A stretch of 42,145 bases of DNA from positions 1 to 42,145 of the forward strand of contig CAZBWH010000022.1 in the NCBI GenBank assembly GCA_964495595.1, in the 5' to 3' direction. The DNA is from CALMFQ01 sp964495595 (GTDB lineage: Bacteria > Pseudomonadota > Gammaproteobacteria > Burkholderiales > SCOH01). Of this stretch, positions 7,511 through 15,422 are shown in pieces. The notes under the pieces are model-generated. The model had not been told where the DNA came from. It saw nothing but the letters and a program-made list of their open reading frames with translations, and ran no database searches. The stretch's first letter is position 1. The number at the start of each line of letters is the position of its first letter. Made by a program: the position numbers and the translations under genes.

Positions 7511-8067
7511 CAATAGCCTCCCTTTTTGCCAATGCCGGCAAATACGAAATCGTATTCAGCGGTGAACGGCTTGAACCACGGACGCACGCCGGTCAGGCTG
7601 TCGGTGTGGCGGCCGAAGTGGCCGCCGTGGGTGTTCATCGACGGCGGCAAGATGGTGAGCTTGAGCTTGTATTTGCCCGGCCCGGCCAGTTTGACGTTGT
7701 CGCCGTAATGTGGGCCGTCGCTGGCGACCATCGGCATCATGTCGCCCTGGATCGTTTCACCGCTGCCGGCCTTGCTCAGCTCGAATTTCACCAGCAGCCC
7801 CGGCACCCACGAACCATCGGGAAAACCGTTCGGGTTGTTGGCCAGCGCGTGGATGTCGGCTTCGAGGTGGATATCGGATTCTTCCGGCTTTTTCATCATC
7901 CCGTCCGGCTCCATCAGCACCGGCTGCAGGTAGACGGCGGCGATTTCCATGCCGGCTTTCTGCTGCGGTACGCCGATCGGGTATTCCTTGGCCTGTGCGC
8001 TGCCTGCAGCGATCAGCAGGGTGGCGCCAGCCAGCGCTCCGCTCAGTTTGGTAATCAGACTTGCCAT
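7510..8067 (-). CDS. ftrA: periplasmic iron-uptake protein, P19/FetP/FtrA family
   Basis: The 185-residue protein has a signal peptide cut after SAQA (about residue 26). The mature domain has the signatures of the P19/Tp34/FetP family: KEYPIGVPQQKAGMEIAAVYLQPV, EESDIHLEADIHA, PGKYKLKLTI, and HGGHFGRHTDSLTGVRPWF. Family members are dimers that bind copper and iron through methionine, glutamate and histidine residues. In Bordetella FtrABCD the homologue works with a cupredoxin-like protein, an FTR1 permease and a membrane ferredoxin protein. All three partners are encoded divergently here, at 8281-10884. A GGGAG ribosome binding site precedes ATG 8067, and a Fur box lies 78 bp upstream. The gene is followed without a gap by the porin. 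Confidence 0.93.
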   Translation of the reverse strand: MASLITKLSGALAGATLLIAAGSAQAKEYPIGVPQQKAGMEIAAVYLQPVLMEPDGMMKKPEESDIHLEADIHALANNPNGFPDGSWVPGLLVKFELSKAGSGETIQGDMMPMVASDGPHYGDNVKLAGPGKYKLKLTILPPSMNTHGGHFGRHTDSLTGVRPWFKPFTAEYDFVFAGIGKKGGY

Positions 8068-8144
8068 TCGATTCTCCCTCGATTGAGTTGCACTGCGCCC
8101 GACCGCCCGGCCGGGCCAAACAAGCTCAGCATCTTAATCGCAAA

Positions 8145-8159
8145 TGATATTGATTATCA
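8145..8159. promoter_or_regulatory. Fur box in the divergent iron promoter region
   Basis: TGATATTGATTATCA agrees with the 7-1-7 Fur consensus TGATAATNATTATCA at all but one specified position. A weaker match lies at 8212-8226. The sites sit between the two divergent iron operons and so probably repress both when iron is plentiful. Confidence 0.85.
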
Positions 8160-8280
8160 ACTACCAGATTAAACTGGCGACACCGGCAAGTTACTTTGGT
8201 CTGGTTGCTCTTGATAGCTATTCTCGTTTGCATTCAGGGGGTATGATAGCGGCCTCATCATCAGGAACTGCGATTGCGCC

Positions 8281-8610
8281 ATGCTGCGAACCTACCTGCT
8301 CCCCCTGCTGCCTGCCTTGCTGGTGGCCACGGCGGAGGCCGAGCCGATGCCCACCTTTCAGATCGTGGCCCGCGACGGGCGCTTGCAGCCTGACCAGCTG
8401 GAGGTGCCGGCCGGCCAGCGGATCAAGCTGTTGCTGAGCAACCAGGGCCGGGCGCCGATCGAATTTGAAAACCTGCGGATGCACGTGGAAAAAGTGCTTG
8501 GCCCCGGCGGCCAGTCGTTTGTGGTGCTCAATCCGCTCAAGCCAGGCACTTACCGGTTTGTGGACGAATTTCACCCGCAAACCGGCAAGCTCGATCTGGT
8601 GGTGCGCTGA
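8281..8610 (+). CDS. ftrB: cupredoxin-domain protein of the iron transport system, FtrB type
   Basis: The 109-residue product has a signal peptide (MLRTYLLPLLPALLVATAEA) followed by a single small cupredoxin-like domain: QIVARDGRLQPDQLEVPAGQRIKLLLSNQG and PLKPGTYRFVDEFHPQTGKLDLVV. FtrB-like proteins are thought to act in the periplasm, oxidising or handing over ferrous iron for the FTR1 permease. The stop codon overlaps the permease start by one base, showing tight coupling. No strong ribosome binding site is seen before ATG 8281; the start is chosen because it gives a complete signal peptide. Confidence 0.86.
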   Translation: MLRTYLLPLLPALLVATAEAEPMPTFQIVARDGRLQPDQLEVPAGQRIKLLLSNQGRAPIEFENLRMHVEKVLGPGGQSFVVLNPLKPGTYRFVDEFHPQTGKLDLVVR

Positions 8611-9413
8611 TGGGCAACGCACTGTTCATCATCTGGCGCGAGTCGGCCGAAGCCTTGCTGGTGATCGGCCTGCTGCATGCCTGGCTGCAGCGCCAGCCCG
8701 ACCGCGCCACCGGAATGCGCTTTCTGTGGGGCGGCGTGGCGGTGGGCGTGGGGCTGGCGGTGCTGCTGGCGCTGGGTATGCTGGGGCTGATGCAGGTGCT
8801 GGCCGGCGAGGCGCTGGATTATTTCCAGTTCGGCATGATGCTGGCTGCGGCGGCGCTGATTACCCAGATGGTGTTCTGGATGCGCCGACACGGCCGCTCG
8901 CTGCAAAGCGAGCTGCACCGGGGGCTGGAGCGGGCCGTCGGCCGGGGCAACTGGTGGGGAGTGTTGCTGGTGGTGGCGCTGGCCGTCGGGCGCGAGAGTG
9001 CGGAAACCGTGGTGTTCCTGTACGGCTTCGGCTTTGAAAGCCACAGCGCGGCCGAATGGCTGGCGGTGGTGCTGCTGGGCGTGCTGCTGGCGGCGGCCAC
9101 TTTCTGGCTGCTGCAACGTGGCAGCCGGCTGCTGTCGTGGCGGCTGTTTTTCCGCCTGAGCGAAATCCTGTTGCTGCTGCTCGCCAGCGCGCTGCTGGTC
9201 GGGGCACTGGAAAAAGCGATTCTGTTTGGCTGGTTGCCGACGCTGATGGACGAGGTCTGGGACAGCTCGGCCTGGCTCGACGATGGCACCACGCTGGGCA
9301 ATTTCGTGGCCGCGTTTACTGGCTACCGCGCTCACCCGGCGCTGACGCCGCTGCTGGCCTGGCTGGGATTCTGGGCCGCGGTGGGCTGGGCCCGGCGCAG
9401 CACACCGGCCTGA
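8610..9413 (+). CDS. ftrC: FTR1-family iron permease
   Basis: The 267-residue protein is strongly hydrophobic with about seven membrane segments. It carries the two RExxE iron-coordinating motifs of the family, R10-E14 in WRESAEALL and R128-E132 in GRESAETVVF. It moves iron across the inner membrane, in this type of system after oxidation of Fe(II) by the periplasmic partners. It overlaps the cupredoxin gene by one base, and the polyferredoxin gene follows after a 94-bp gap that holds a palindromic repeat. Confidence 0.95.
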   Translation: MGNALFIIWRESAEALLVIGLLHAWLQRQPDRATGMRFLWGGVAVGVGLAVLLALGMLGLMQVLAGEALDYFQFGMMLAAAALITQMVFWMRRHGRSLQSELHRGLERAVGRGNWWGVLLVVALAVGRESAETVVFLYGFGFESHSAAEWLAVVLLGVLLAAATFWLLQRGSRLLSWRLFFRLSEILLLLLASALLVGALEKAILFGWLPTLMDEVWDSSAWLDDGTTLGNFVAAFTGYRAHPALTPLLAWLGFWAAVGWARRSTPA

Positions 9414-9426
9414 ATGCCGCGCCCAC

Positions 9427-9456
9427 ATTGGTCTGCAGGCCGGCCTGCAAGCCAAT
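9427..9456. repeat. REP-like palindromic repeat, copy 2, inside the ftr operon
   Basis: ATTGG and CCAAT arms enclose a 16-bp perfect palindromic core TGCAGGCCGGCCTGCA. Flanking GCCGCG and CGCGGC extend the symmetry. It sits in the gap between the FTR1 permease and polyferredoxin genes, where a stable hairpin in the message could alter relative expression. Confidence 0.7.
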
Positions 9457-9507
9457 ACGGACGCGGCCTGCAGCCTGCCACTCTTTAAAGTTTGCCAAGG
9501 TTTGCCA

Positions 9508-10884
9508 ATGCTTGAGACTCACCCTGCCCCCACCCGCCTGGCCGGCTTCGGCCTGTGGCTGCGCGACCACCAGACCGCCATTCGCCGCCTGCAGTGGCTG
9601 GTGGTCGGGTTTTACCTGCTGCTGATCCTGCTGCCGGCCTGGCTGCCGCTGCCCGGCGACGAGGCGCGCATTCTCACCCACCTGACCGTATTCGCCCAGT
9701 TTCTGTTCTGGGGCATCTGGTGGCCGTTCGTACTGCTGTCGACGATCCTGCTCGGGCGCACCTGGTGCGGGGTATTCTGCCCCGAAGGCGCACTCAGCGA
9801 ATGGGCCAGCCGGCATGGCCGGGGGGCGCCGGTGCCGCGCTGGGTGAAATGGCGCGGCTGGCCGTTTACCGCCTTTTGCCTGACCACGCTCTACGGCCAG
9901 CTGGTCAGCGTCTACCAGTATCCGAAAGCCGCGCTGCTGGTGCTCGGCGGCTCGACGGTGGCCGCAATGCTCATCGGCCTGCTGTACGGCCGGGGCAAGC
10001 GGGTGTGGTGCCGCCACCTGTGCCCGGTGAACGGTGTGTTCGGCCTGCTGGCGCGGCTGGCGCCGATTGGAATGCAGGTTGACCGCGACCGCTGGCGCCA
10101 CACCGGCGGCCAGCGGGTGATTCCGGTCAACTGCGCGCCGCTGGTCGATATCCGCCGGATGCAGGGCAATGCCGAATGCCACCAGTGCGGCCGCTGTGCC
10201 GGGCACCGCAATGCCGTGCAACTGACAGCGCGCTCGCCCAATGCCGAAATCGCCGGCCTGAGCGCCAGCGACGCCAGTGGCTGGGATCTGCTGCTGCTGG
10301 TGTACGGCCTGCTCGGTGTGGCGATTGGCGGCTTTCAATGGACTGCCAGCCCGTGGTTCATTGCTGCCAAGCAGGCTGCGGCCGAATGGCTGGTGGAACA
10401 CGAAACGTTCTGGCCGCTGGCCGACAACGCCCCGTGGTGGCTGCTCACCCACTACCCCAGCCACCACGACGTGTTCACCTGGCTGGATGGTGCGCTGATC
10501 GTCGGCTACATGCTCACCGTTGCCCTGCTGCTGGGCAGCTGGGTACTGCTGTGGCTGGCGGTAGCAGCGACAACCCAGCCGGGGCGCTGGTGGCGCAATA
10601 CCGCCCGGCTGGGCTACGCACTCACCCCGCTGGCGGGCGGCGGCGTGTTTCTCGGGCTGTCGGCGCTGACGGTCAGCCTGCTGCGGGTCGAGGGCATTCA
10701 GCCCGGCTGGCTGCCGCAGGCGCGGGGGGCGCTGCTGGCCGGCATGGTCGGCTGGAGCCTGTGGCTGGCGTGGCGCCAGCTGGCACCGGCCGGCCGGGTG
10801 CGGGCGGCCACGGCGCTGCTGTTGATGCTGCCGGGGCTAGCGGCGGTGGTGTGGCAGTGGGCGTTGCTGTTTTTCTACTGGTAA
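9508..10884 (+). CDS. ftrD: membrane 4Fe-4S polyferredoxin protein, FtrD/NapH type
   Basis: The 458-residue membrane protein has cysteine motifs at C87-x3-CPEG (TWCGVFCPEGALSEW) and again in WCRHLCPVNGVFG, the two loops typical of NapH/CcoG-like membrane ferredoxins. A further cluster follows in NCAPL...ECHQCGRC. Several hydrophobic segments are visible (residues about 30-45, 63-83, and many in the C-terminal half). In FtrABCD-type systems this subunit is proposed to take electrons from the cupredoxin-linked iron oxidation. ATG 9508 has AAGG at suitable spacing; TTG 9502 is possible. It is the last gene of the operon. Confidence 0.88.
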   Translation: MLETHPAPTRLAGFGLWLRDHQTAIRRLQWLVVGFYLLLILLPAWLPLPGDEARILTHLTVFAQFLFWGIWWPFVLLSTILLGRTWCGVFCPEGALSEWASRHGRGAPVPRWVKWRGWPFTAFCLTTLYGQLVSVYQYPKAALLVLGGSTVAAMLIGLLYGRGKRVWCRHLCPVNGVFGLLARLAPIGMQVDRDRWRHTGGQRVIPVNCAPLVDIRRMQGNAECHQCGRCAGHRNAVQLTARSPNAEIAGLSASDASGWDLLLLVYGLLGVAIGGFQWTASPWFIAAKQAAAEWLVEHETFWPLADNAPWWLLTHYPSHHDVFTWLDGALIVGYMLTVALLLGSWVLLWLAVAATTQPGRWWRNTARLGYALTPLAGGGVFLGLSALTVSLLRVEGIQPGWLPQARGALLAGMVGWSLWLAWRQLAPAGRVRAATALLLMLPGLAAVVWQWALLFFYW

Positions 10885-10894
10885 GCAGGGCGGC

Positions 10895-11797
10895 TCATTT
10901 TTCCTTCAGCACCTTGTCCAGACAAGGGAAGGTCTGGCTGGGCCGGTACCACATCTGGCGCGCCGCCGGCGGAATGCCGTCGGGGAACAGCGGGTTTTCG
11001 ATGCAGAAAATCTGCCGCTCGGCAATGTTGGCGCGGGTCAGATCCTGCTGGTGAAAGCGGCGGAACAGCGCATCGAACGAGCCATCCTGCTGCGCCCGCT
11101 GCAGCCCTTTTTCCAGCCGCTGCGCCAGCGCCTTATCTTTGCGGTTGAGGTAAAAATACTTTGGCCACGGGTAGTAGAGCATCAGCCGTGGCTCGACCAC
11201 CAGATCGGGGTAACGCGACTGGAACTGCGCCACCTCGCGCCAAGCCTCGTTGATGCCGCGCGACAGGTAATCCACCCGCCCGGCGGCCAGCAGCGCGAAC
11301 AGGCCCTCGTAGGTCTGGCTGAGGGCGACATTGAATCCATTGCCGCGCAGCAGCGGCACATCGTTCCAGCCCACCCCCTGCCCGACCCGCATTTCCTTCA
11401 ACTGCTGCACCGAGCCCACCTGGGCAAAGCGGGGCAAATCCTGCTTGCGGATGATGAACACCCGGTAGCCCAGCACGCCCTTGCGCACCGGCACCGGCAC
11501 CGCGAGAAATTCACGCTCGGTGTCGGCAGTCACCGACAGCCACCCCACCGACACCCCCATGCCGCGCCGCAGCGATTCGCGGTAGCGGTTTTCGTTCATG
11601 ACCACCGACGGCTGCAGCACGTAGGGGCCGTAGCTGGCGACGGTTTTGTCCAGCGCCAGCCGCAGCAGCTCGATCACATCTTCGTCGCGGGTGTCGCCTA
11701 CCGCTTCCGGCGCGGGGTAGATCACCGTCAGCGGTGCGGCGGCCAGCCAGGCGGGCAGCAGTGCCAGCGCGGTCAGCAAGCGGAATGTGCGGGGCAT
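10895..11797 (-). CDS. periplasmic binding-like protein paired with the TonB-dependent receptor
   Basis: The 300-residue product has a signal peptide (MPRTFRLLTALALLPAWLAAA) and a type 2 periplasmic-binding-like fold: VFIIRKQDLPRFAQVGSVQQLKEMRVGQGVGWNDV, LLAAGRVDYLSRGINEAW, and a C-terminal LEKGLQRAQQDGSFDALFRRF helix. It lies 47 bp after the receptor stop on the same strand and is probably cotranscribed. No ABC transporter is present. The product is a distant paralogue of the 5140-5991 protein. It could capture the receptor's ligand or report it to the neighbouring FIST/kinase system; the ligand is unknown. It converges with ftrD, with only 10 bp between stops. Confidence 0.75.
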   Translation of the reverse strand: MPRTFRLLTALALLPAWLAAAPLTVIYPAPEAVGDTRDEDVIELLRLALDKTVASYGPYVLQPSVVMNENRYRESLRRGMGVSVGWLSVTADTEREFLAVPVPVRKGVLGYRVFIIRKQDLPRFAQVGSVQQLKEMRVGQGVGWNDVPLLRGNGFNVALSQTYEGLFALLAAGRVDYLSRGINEAWREVAQFQSRYPDLVVEPRLMLYYPWPKYFYLNRKDKALAQRLEKGLQRAQQDGSFDALFRRFHQQDLTRANIAERQIFCIENPLFPDGIPPAARQMWYRPSQTFPCLDKVLKEK

Positions 11798-11844
11798 GTC
11801 AAAGTCTCCTTGTCATGAAGGCCGGTGTGGCCGGCCGCGCCGGA

Positions 11845-14001
11845 TCACAGCCGCCATTGCAGTGTGGCCACCCAGTTGCGGCGTGGCAGGGGCAGATCGT
11901 CGGGGATGTTGCCCGGCGCCACGCTCGGCTCTTTCTGCTGGCGGTCGAACAGGTTGCGCACCCCCAGCCCGAGCTGCCAGGTCGAACGCTCGGCACCCCG
12001 GCTCAGATACAGGTCAACGGTGCGGTAGTCGCTGAGCAGCGGCCGGGCATCACCAGGTTCACGCTTGCGGTCGCCCACCCAGTTGAACTGGCCGTTAAGC
12101 TGCCAGTCGCCCCACAGATACCAGTCGCTGCGCAAGTAGAGCGTCTGGTGGGGCGCCAGGCCGGCATCCTGATCGGTGCTGCGGTCGATGGCGCGCTGCC
12201 AGGCGTAGTGGCCAGACAGCCGCAGAGTGTGGCTGGCATCCCAGCGCCCTTCCAGCTCAAAGCCACGACCGCGCTGCTGGCCGGTATTCTGCGCGGTGGC
12301 GCCGGTGGTCGGGTTGGGGTTGGCGGCAAAGCGCAGGATGTCGTTCATCTGGTACTGAAACAGGTTCAGCCCCACCTGGCTCTTGCCGCTGGGTTGCCAC
12401 ACCAGCGCGGTTTCCCAGGTGTCGATGGTTTCCGGCTTGAGATCCGGGTTGCCCTGGGCGCTTGAGTTATTGATGGCATACATCTCGACAAACGACGGAG
12501 CCCGGAAAGCGCGGCCGTACATGGCCTTGACGGTCAGGTTGTACGCCGCCGCCCACACCAGCGCGGCGCGTGGATTGGTGGCACCGCCAAAATCGGAATA
12601 GCGGTCATGGCGCAGGCCGAGGGTCAGCGTCCAGTCGGGCTGCACGATCCATTCGTCCTGGGCGTAGACAAAGCGGTTGATCCGGCTGGCGGCCTGCAGG
12701 AACGGCCGGGTTTGGGAAAAATCGGTCAGCCCCGCCAGCGGCACCGGCAGGTAGCCCACCCCGGCGACGTATTGCATGTCGAAATTTTTCAGCTCTTCAA
12801 TGGCGCGAATGCCGGTTTTTTCTGCCCCCGCCCCCAGCCGCAGCCGATGCCCGCCCAGGCCGCTGGAGGTTGCCGAAGCGCTCAAGCGGCGGGTGTATTC
12901 CTGCCGGTCGGGCATGCCGATCATCCCCTCCGGGTAGGCAATGCCGTCGGGCAATTGCGGATGCACGCCGGGTGGAAACAGCCGGGTGCCGGCGGGAAAC
13001 ACCACCACCCGGGTGCGGCCGGTGCGCTCCAGGTAGCTGGCCTGGGCGTCGATCTCCCAGTTGTTCACCAGCTCGGTGCTGTGGTAGGCCAGGCTGGACA
13101 GCGAACGGGTGGCGCTGTAGCGGCCTTCGGTGTCGAGCGCGTCGGCCACCCCCTGCCCCAGTTGGGCGTGGTAGCGGCGGGCGTAGTCGCTGCGCAGCCG
13201 CCAAGTGTTCCAGTGCAGTTCCAGCCCGGCGTTGATGCTGTCACGCGCCAGTTGCAGCGCGCCCGGCGCATGCGAGACGTGGGTGCCGAAAACGCCGTCG
13301 ATGGCGCTGGCGGCATCGGCCGTAACCGTTTCGTCCGGGCCGTCGGTCCGGCCCACCTGCAGATGCGCTGCCAGCGCCAGCGGCCCCAGCTTGCCACCGT
13401 GCTGCAACCAGCCTTCCCGGCTGCGATACGATCCCAGCCGCGAGCCGACGACCGTGCCGTCGATTTCGGCGCCGGACAGCGTCACCACATTGATCACGCC
13501 CGCAAATGCATCGGCACCGTACAGCGCCGAGCCGGGGCCACGGATCACTTCAATGCGCGCAATCCGCTCGGCCGGAATCGTCGCCCAGCCGTCACCGCGA
13601 TTGCCCAGATACGCGCTGGTGAGCGGTACGCCGTTGAGCAGCATCAGCACTTGCGGGTTGTATTTGGTCTGGATGCCACGCACGGAATACACCGGGTCGT
13701 ACACATATCCCACCGAGACATGCATCCCCGGCACCCCGCGCAGGGCCTCGTCAACATTGCGCGCCCCGCTGGCGCGAATCTCGGCTGCGGTAATCACGCT
13801 GGCCACCGCTGGCGCCCGGCTGACCGGCTGGCGGTTGCCGGTGACCAGGCTGATGGTTTCGCGGTCGCCGTACAGCGCCAGCAGATCGGCTTCGTCTTCA
13901 TTCAGCGCCCAGGCCGATCCGCCGGCAAGCAGCAGCGCGGCAGGCAGGCAGGCAGGCAGGCAAGTGCGCAGACTGCGGGCAATCTGGGTCAGTGACAACA
14001 T
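11845..14001 (-). CDS. TonB-dependent outer-membrane receptor, probably phase variable
   Basis: The 718-residue protein has a signal peptide (residues 1-31), a plug domain (VASVITAAEIRASGARNVDEALRGVPGMHV, then YSVRGI, and IEVIRGPGSALYGADAFAGVINVVT), and a C-terminal beta-barrel ending LPRRNWVATLQWRL. Such receptors import ligands such as iron chelates, haem, cobalamin or sugars; the ligand here is not clear. ATG 14001 follows a GGAGG ribosome binding site; longer upstream frames lack one. Codons 14-21 consist of exactly six TGCC units encoding CLPACLPA. Gain or loss of one unit puts the frame into either of two alternatives that both stop within about 40 bases. No Fur box is visible upstream. 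The binding-like protein follows, and FIST/kinase genes diverge. Confidence 0.93.
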   Translation of the reverse strand: MLSLTQIARSLRTCLPACLPAALLLAGGSAWALNEDEADLLALYGDRETISLVTGNRQPVSRAPAVASVITAAEIRASGARNVDEALRGVPGMHVSVGYVYDPVYSVRGIQTKYNPQVLMLLNGVPLTSAYLGNRGDGWATIPAERIARIEVIRGPGSALYGADAFAGVINVVTLSGAEIDGTVVGSRLGSYRSREGWLQHGGKLGPLALAAHLQVGRTDGPDETVTADAASAIDGVFGTHVSHAPGALQLARDSINAGLELHWNTWRLRSDYARRYHAQLGQGVADALDTEGRYSATRSLSSLAYHSTELVNNWEIDAQASYLERTGRTRVVVFPAGTRLFPPGVHPQLPDGIAYPEGMIGMPDRQEYTRRLSASATSSGLGGHRLRLGAGAEKTGIRAIEELKNFDMQYVAGVGYLPVPLAGLTDFSQTRPFLQAASRINRFVYAQDEWIVQPDWTLTLGLRHDRYSDFGGATNPRAALVWAAAYNLTVKAMYGRAFRAPSFVEMYAINNSSAQGNPDLKPETIDTWETALVWQPSGKSQVGLNLFQYQMNDILRFAANPNPTTGATAQNTGQQRGRGFELEGRWDASHTLRLSGHYAWQRAIDRSTDQDAGLAPHQTLYLRSDWYLWGDWQLNGQFNWVGDRKREPGDARPLLSDYRTVDLYLSRGAERSTWQLGLGVRNLFDRQQKEPSVAPGNIPDDLPLPRRNWVATLQWRL
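13939..13962 (-). repeat. tetranucleotide tract (TGCC)x6 in the receptor signal peptide
   Basis: Six perfect TGCC units on the coding strand form codons 14-21 of the TonB-dependent receptor. A tract of four-base units inside a coding region is a classic slipped-strand switch, as in tetranucleotide-tract surface-receptor genes of Haemophilus and Neisseria. Six units is short, so switching may be rare. Confidence 0.75.
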
Positions 14002-14092
14002 GGCAGAATCCCTCCGGTGGATGCAATAAAACTGACAAGTGGATTTCAGTATTGGCGAAACTGGCCGCCAGCGCCAAACCGCAAGCCCGCAC

Positions 14093-14159
14093 CGGCCTGC
14101 AAGGCCCGCCCCCATTGGCGTCTGGCCGGGCTGTAAGCCAATAGGGGCGAGGCCTGCAG
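14093..14159. repeat. REP-like palindromic repeat, copy 3
   Basis: ATTGGC (14114-14119) and GCCAAT (14137-14142) form the inner arms. Outer symmetry of CCCC with GGGG, and of GGCCTGCA with TGCAGGCC-like text, extends the structure to about 67 bp. It lies in the divergent region between the receptor and the FIST gene, less regular than copies 1 and 2 but sharing their motifs. Confidence 0.55.
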
Positions 14160-14279
14160 CCCGATGGCCTTTTTTCGCTCAGCAAGGCTGCAAGCAGCCG
14201 CCAGCCTGCCTACAATAAACGCAACCCCGCCTCCCGGCGGCCCCGATCTGCCCCCACGACCCCGACAGGACGCCTGCCC

Positions 14280-15422
14280 ATGCTGATCCGCCAATGCCTG
14301 CTTGATTCCCCCGATTTCAACCCCGAAGTGCTGGCGCCGCTGGCCGAAATTTCCCCGCACTTGTTACTGGTGTTCGGTGCGGTGGAGTTTTTCCGCCAGT
14401 CCGACAGTCTGGCGCGGCTGAGCGCGGCGCTGCCCGGCACCGCGCTGGCTGGCTGCTCGACCGCCGGCGAAATCCACGCTGACTGCGTGTACGAATCCAC
14501 CGCTTCGCTCACCGCACTGCGCTTTGACCACGCCGATTTCGGCATTGCCACGACCCTGCTGGCCGACATGGCCGATTCCCGCGCCGCCGGTGTGCGGCTG
14601 GCCGAGCAGCTCAAGGGCAAGCAGATCCACAATGTACTGGTGTTCGGCCAGGGCGTGGCAATCAACGGCAGCGCACTGATCGAGGGCTTTCGCGATGTGT
14701 TCGCCAGCGGGGTGACGCTCAGCGGCGGGCTGGCCGGCGACGGCGGCGCATTCAGCCAGACCTTTGTCGTTTCGCCTGACGGGGTGAGCGACCGCAGCAT
14801 CGTGGCCATCGGCTTTTACGGCGAACACCTGCAACTGCACCACGGCAGCTTCGGCGGCTGGCAGCCGTTCGGCCCGGCGCGCAAGGTCACCCGCTGCGCC
14901 GGCAATGTGCTGTACGAGCTGGACGGCGAGCCGGCACTGCAGGTCTACAAGAGCTACCTGGGCGAATACGCCCGCGATCTGCCCGCCTCCGGGCTGCTGT
15001 TTCCGTTTGAAATGCTGGGCGACGACCACAACGCGGTCGGCCTGGTGCGCACCATCCTGGCAGTGGATGAGGCCAGCGGCAGCCTGACCCTGGCCGGCGA
15101 TGTAATGGAAAACGGCTACCTGAAGCTGATGCACGCCAGCACCGATGCACTGGTCGACGGCGCCGAATCAGCCGCCAACGCCGCTCACCACATGCTCGAC
15201 GGCCCGGCCGACGGCCTGACGCTGCTGATCAGTTGCGTTGGCCGCAAATTGGTAATGGGCGGCCGGGTGGATGAAGAGGTCGAAGCGGTGGCCGAGGTGT
15301 TCGGCAGCGGCAGCCACCTCACCGGGTTTTATTCCTACGGCGAAATCAGCCCGTTCAACGACCAGACCGATTGCCGCCTGCACAACCAGACCATGACCAT
15401 TACCTATCTGACCGAGGCATGA
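14280..15422 (+). CDS. FIST N/FIST C domain sensory protein
   Basis: The 380-residue protein has the FIST layout. The N-terminal domain contains ALPGTALAGCSTAGEI and FGQGVAINGSALIEGF...SGGLAGDG; the C-terminal domain contains ELDGEPALQVYKSYLG, LPASGLLFPF, LLISCVGRK and GFYSYGEISPF. FIST domains occur in or beside signalling proteins and are proposed to bind small ligands such as amino acids. It has no signal peptide or membrane segment, so it is cytoplasmic. It overlaps the hybrid kinase gene by four bases (ATGA), indicating that the two work together, probably with FIST as a detachable sensor. An AGGACG ribosome binding site precedes ATG 14280. It diverges from the receptor gene. Confidence 0.93.
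   Translation: MLIRQCLLDSPDFNPEVLAPLAEISPHLLLVFGAVEFFRQSDSLARLSAALPGTALAGCSTAGEIHADCVYESTASLTALRFDHADFGIATTLLADMADSRAAGVRLAEQLKGKQIHNVLVFGQGVAINGSALIEGFRDVFASGVTLSGGLAGDGGAFSQTFVVSPDGVSDRSIVAIGFYGEHLQLHHGSFGGWQPFGPARKVTRCAGNVLYELDGEPALQVYKSYLGEYARDLPASGLLFPFEMLGDDHNAVGLVRTILAVDEASGSLTLAGDVMENGYLKLMHASTDALVDGAESAANAAHHMLDGPADGLTLLISCVGRKLVMGGRVDEEVEAVAEVFGSGSHLTGFYSYGEISPFNDQTDCRLHNQTMTITYLTEA

Noticed and set aside
8212..8226. A second full Fur box
   Set aside because: It matches the consensus at only about two thirds of positions; mentioned only as a weak site.
13939..13962. The TGCC tract as part of a CRISPR or tandem-repeat array
   Set aside because: It is a simple four-base tract inside a signal peptide coding region; no spacers or longer units exist, and no CRISPR array was found in the window.
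12607..13995. A 462-codon open frame on the plus strand opposite the TonB-dependent receptor
   Set aside because: It is antisense to a clear receptor gene, rich in histidine/glutamine/arginine typical of a shadow frame, and has no recognisable domain.
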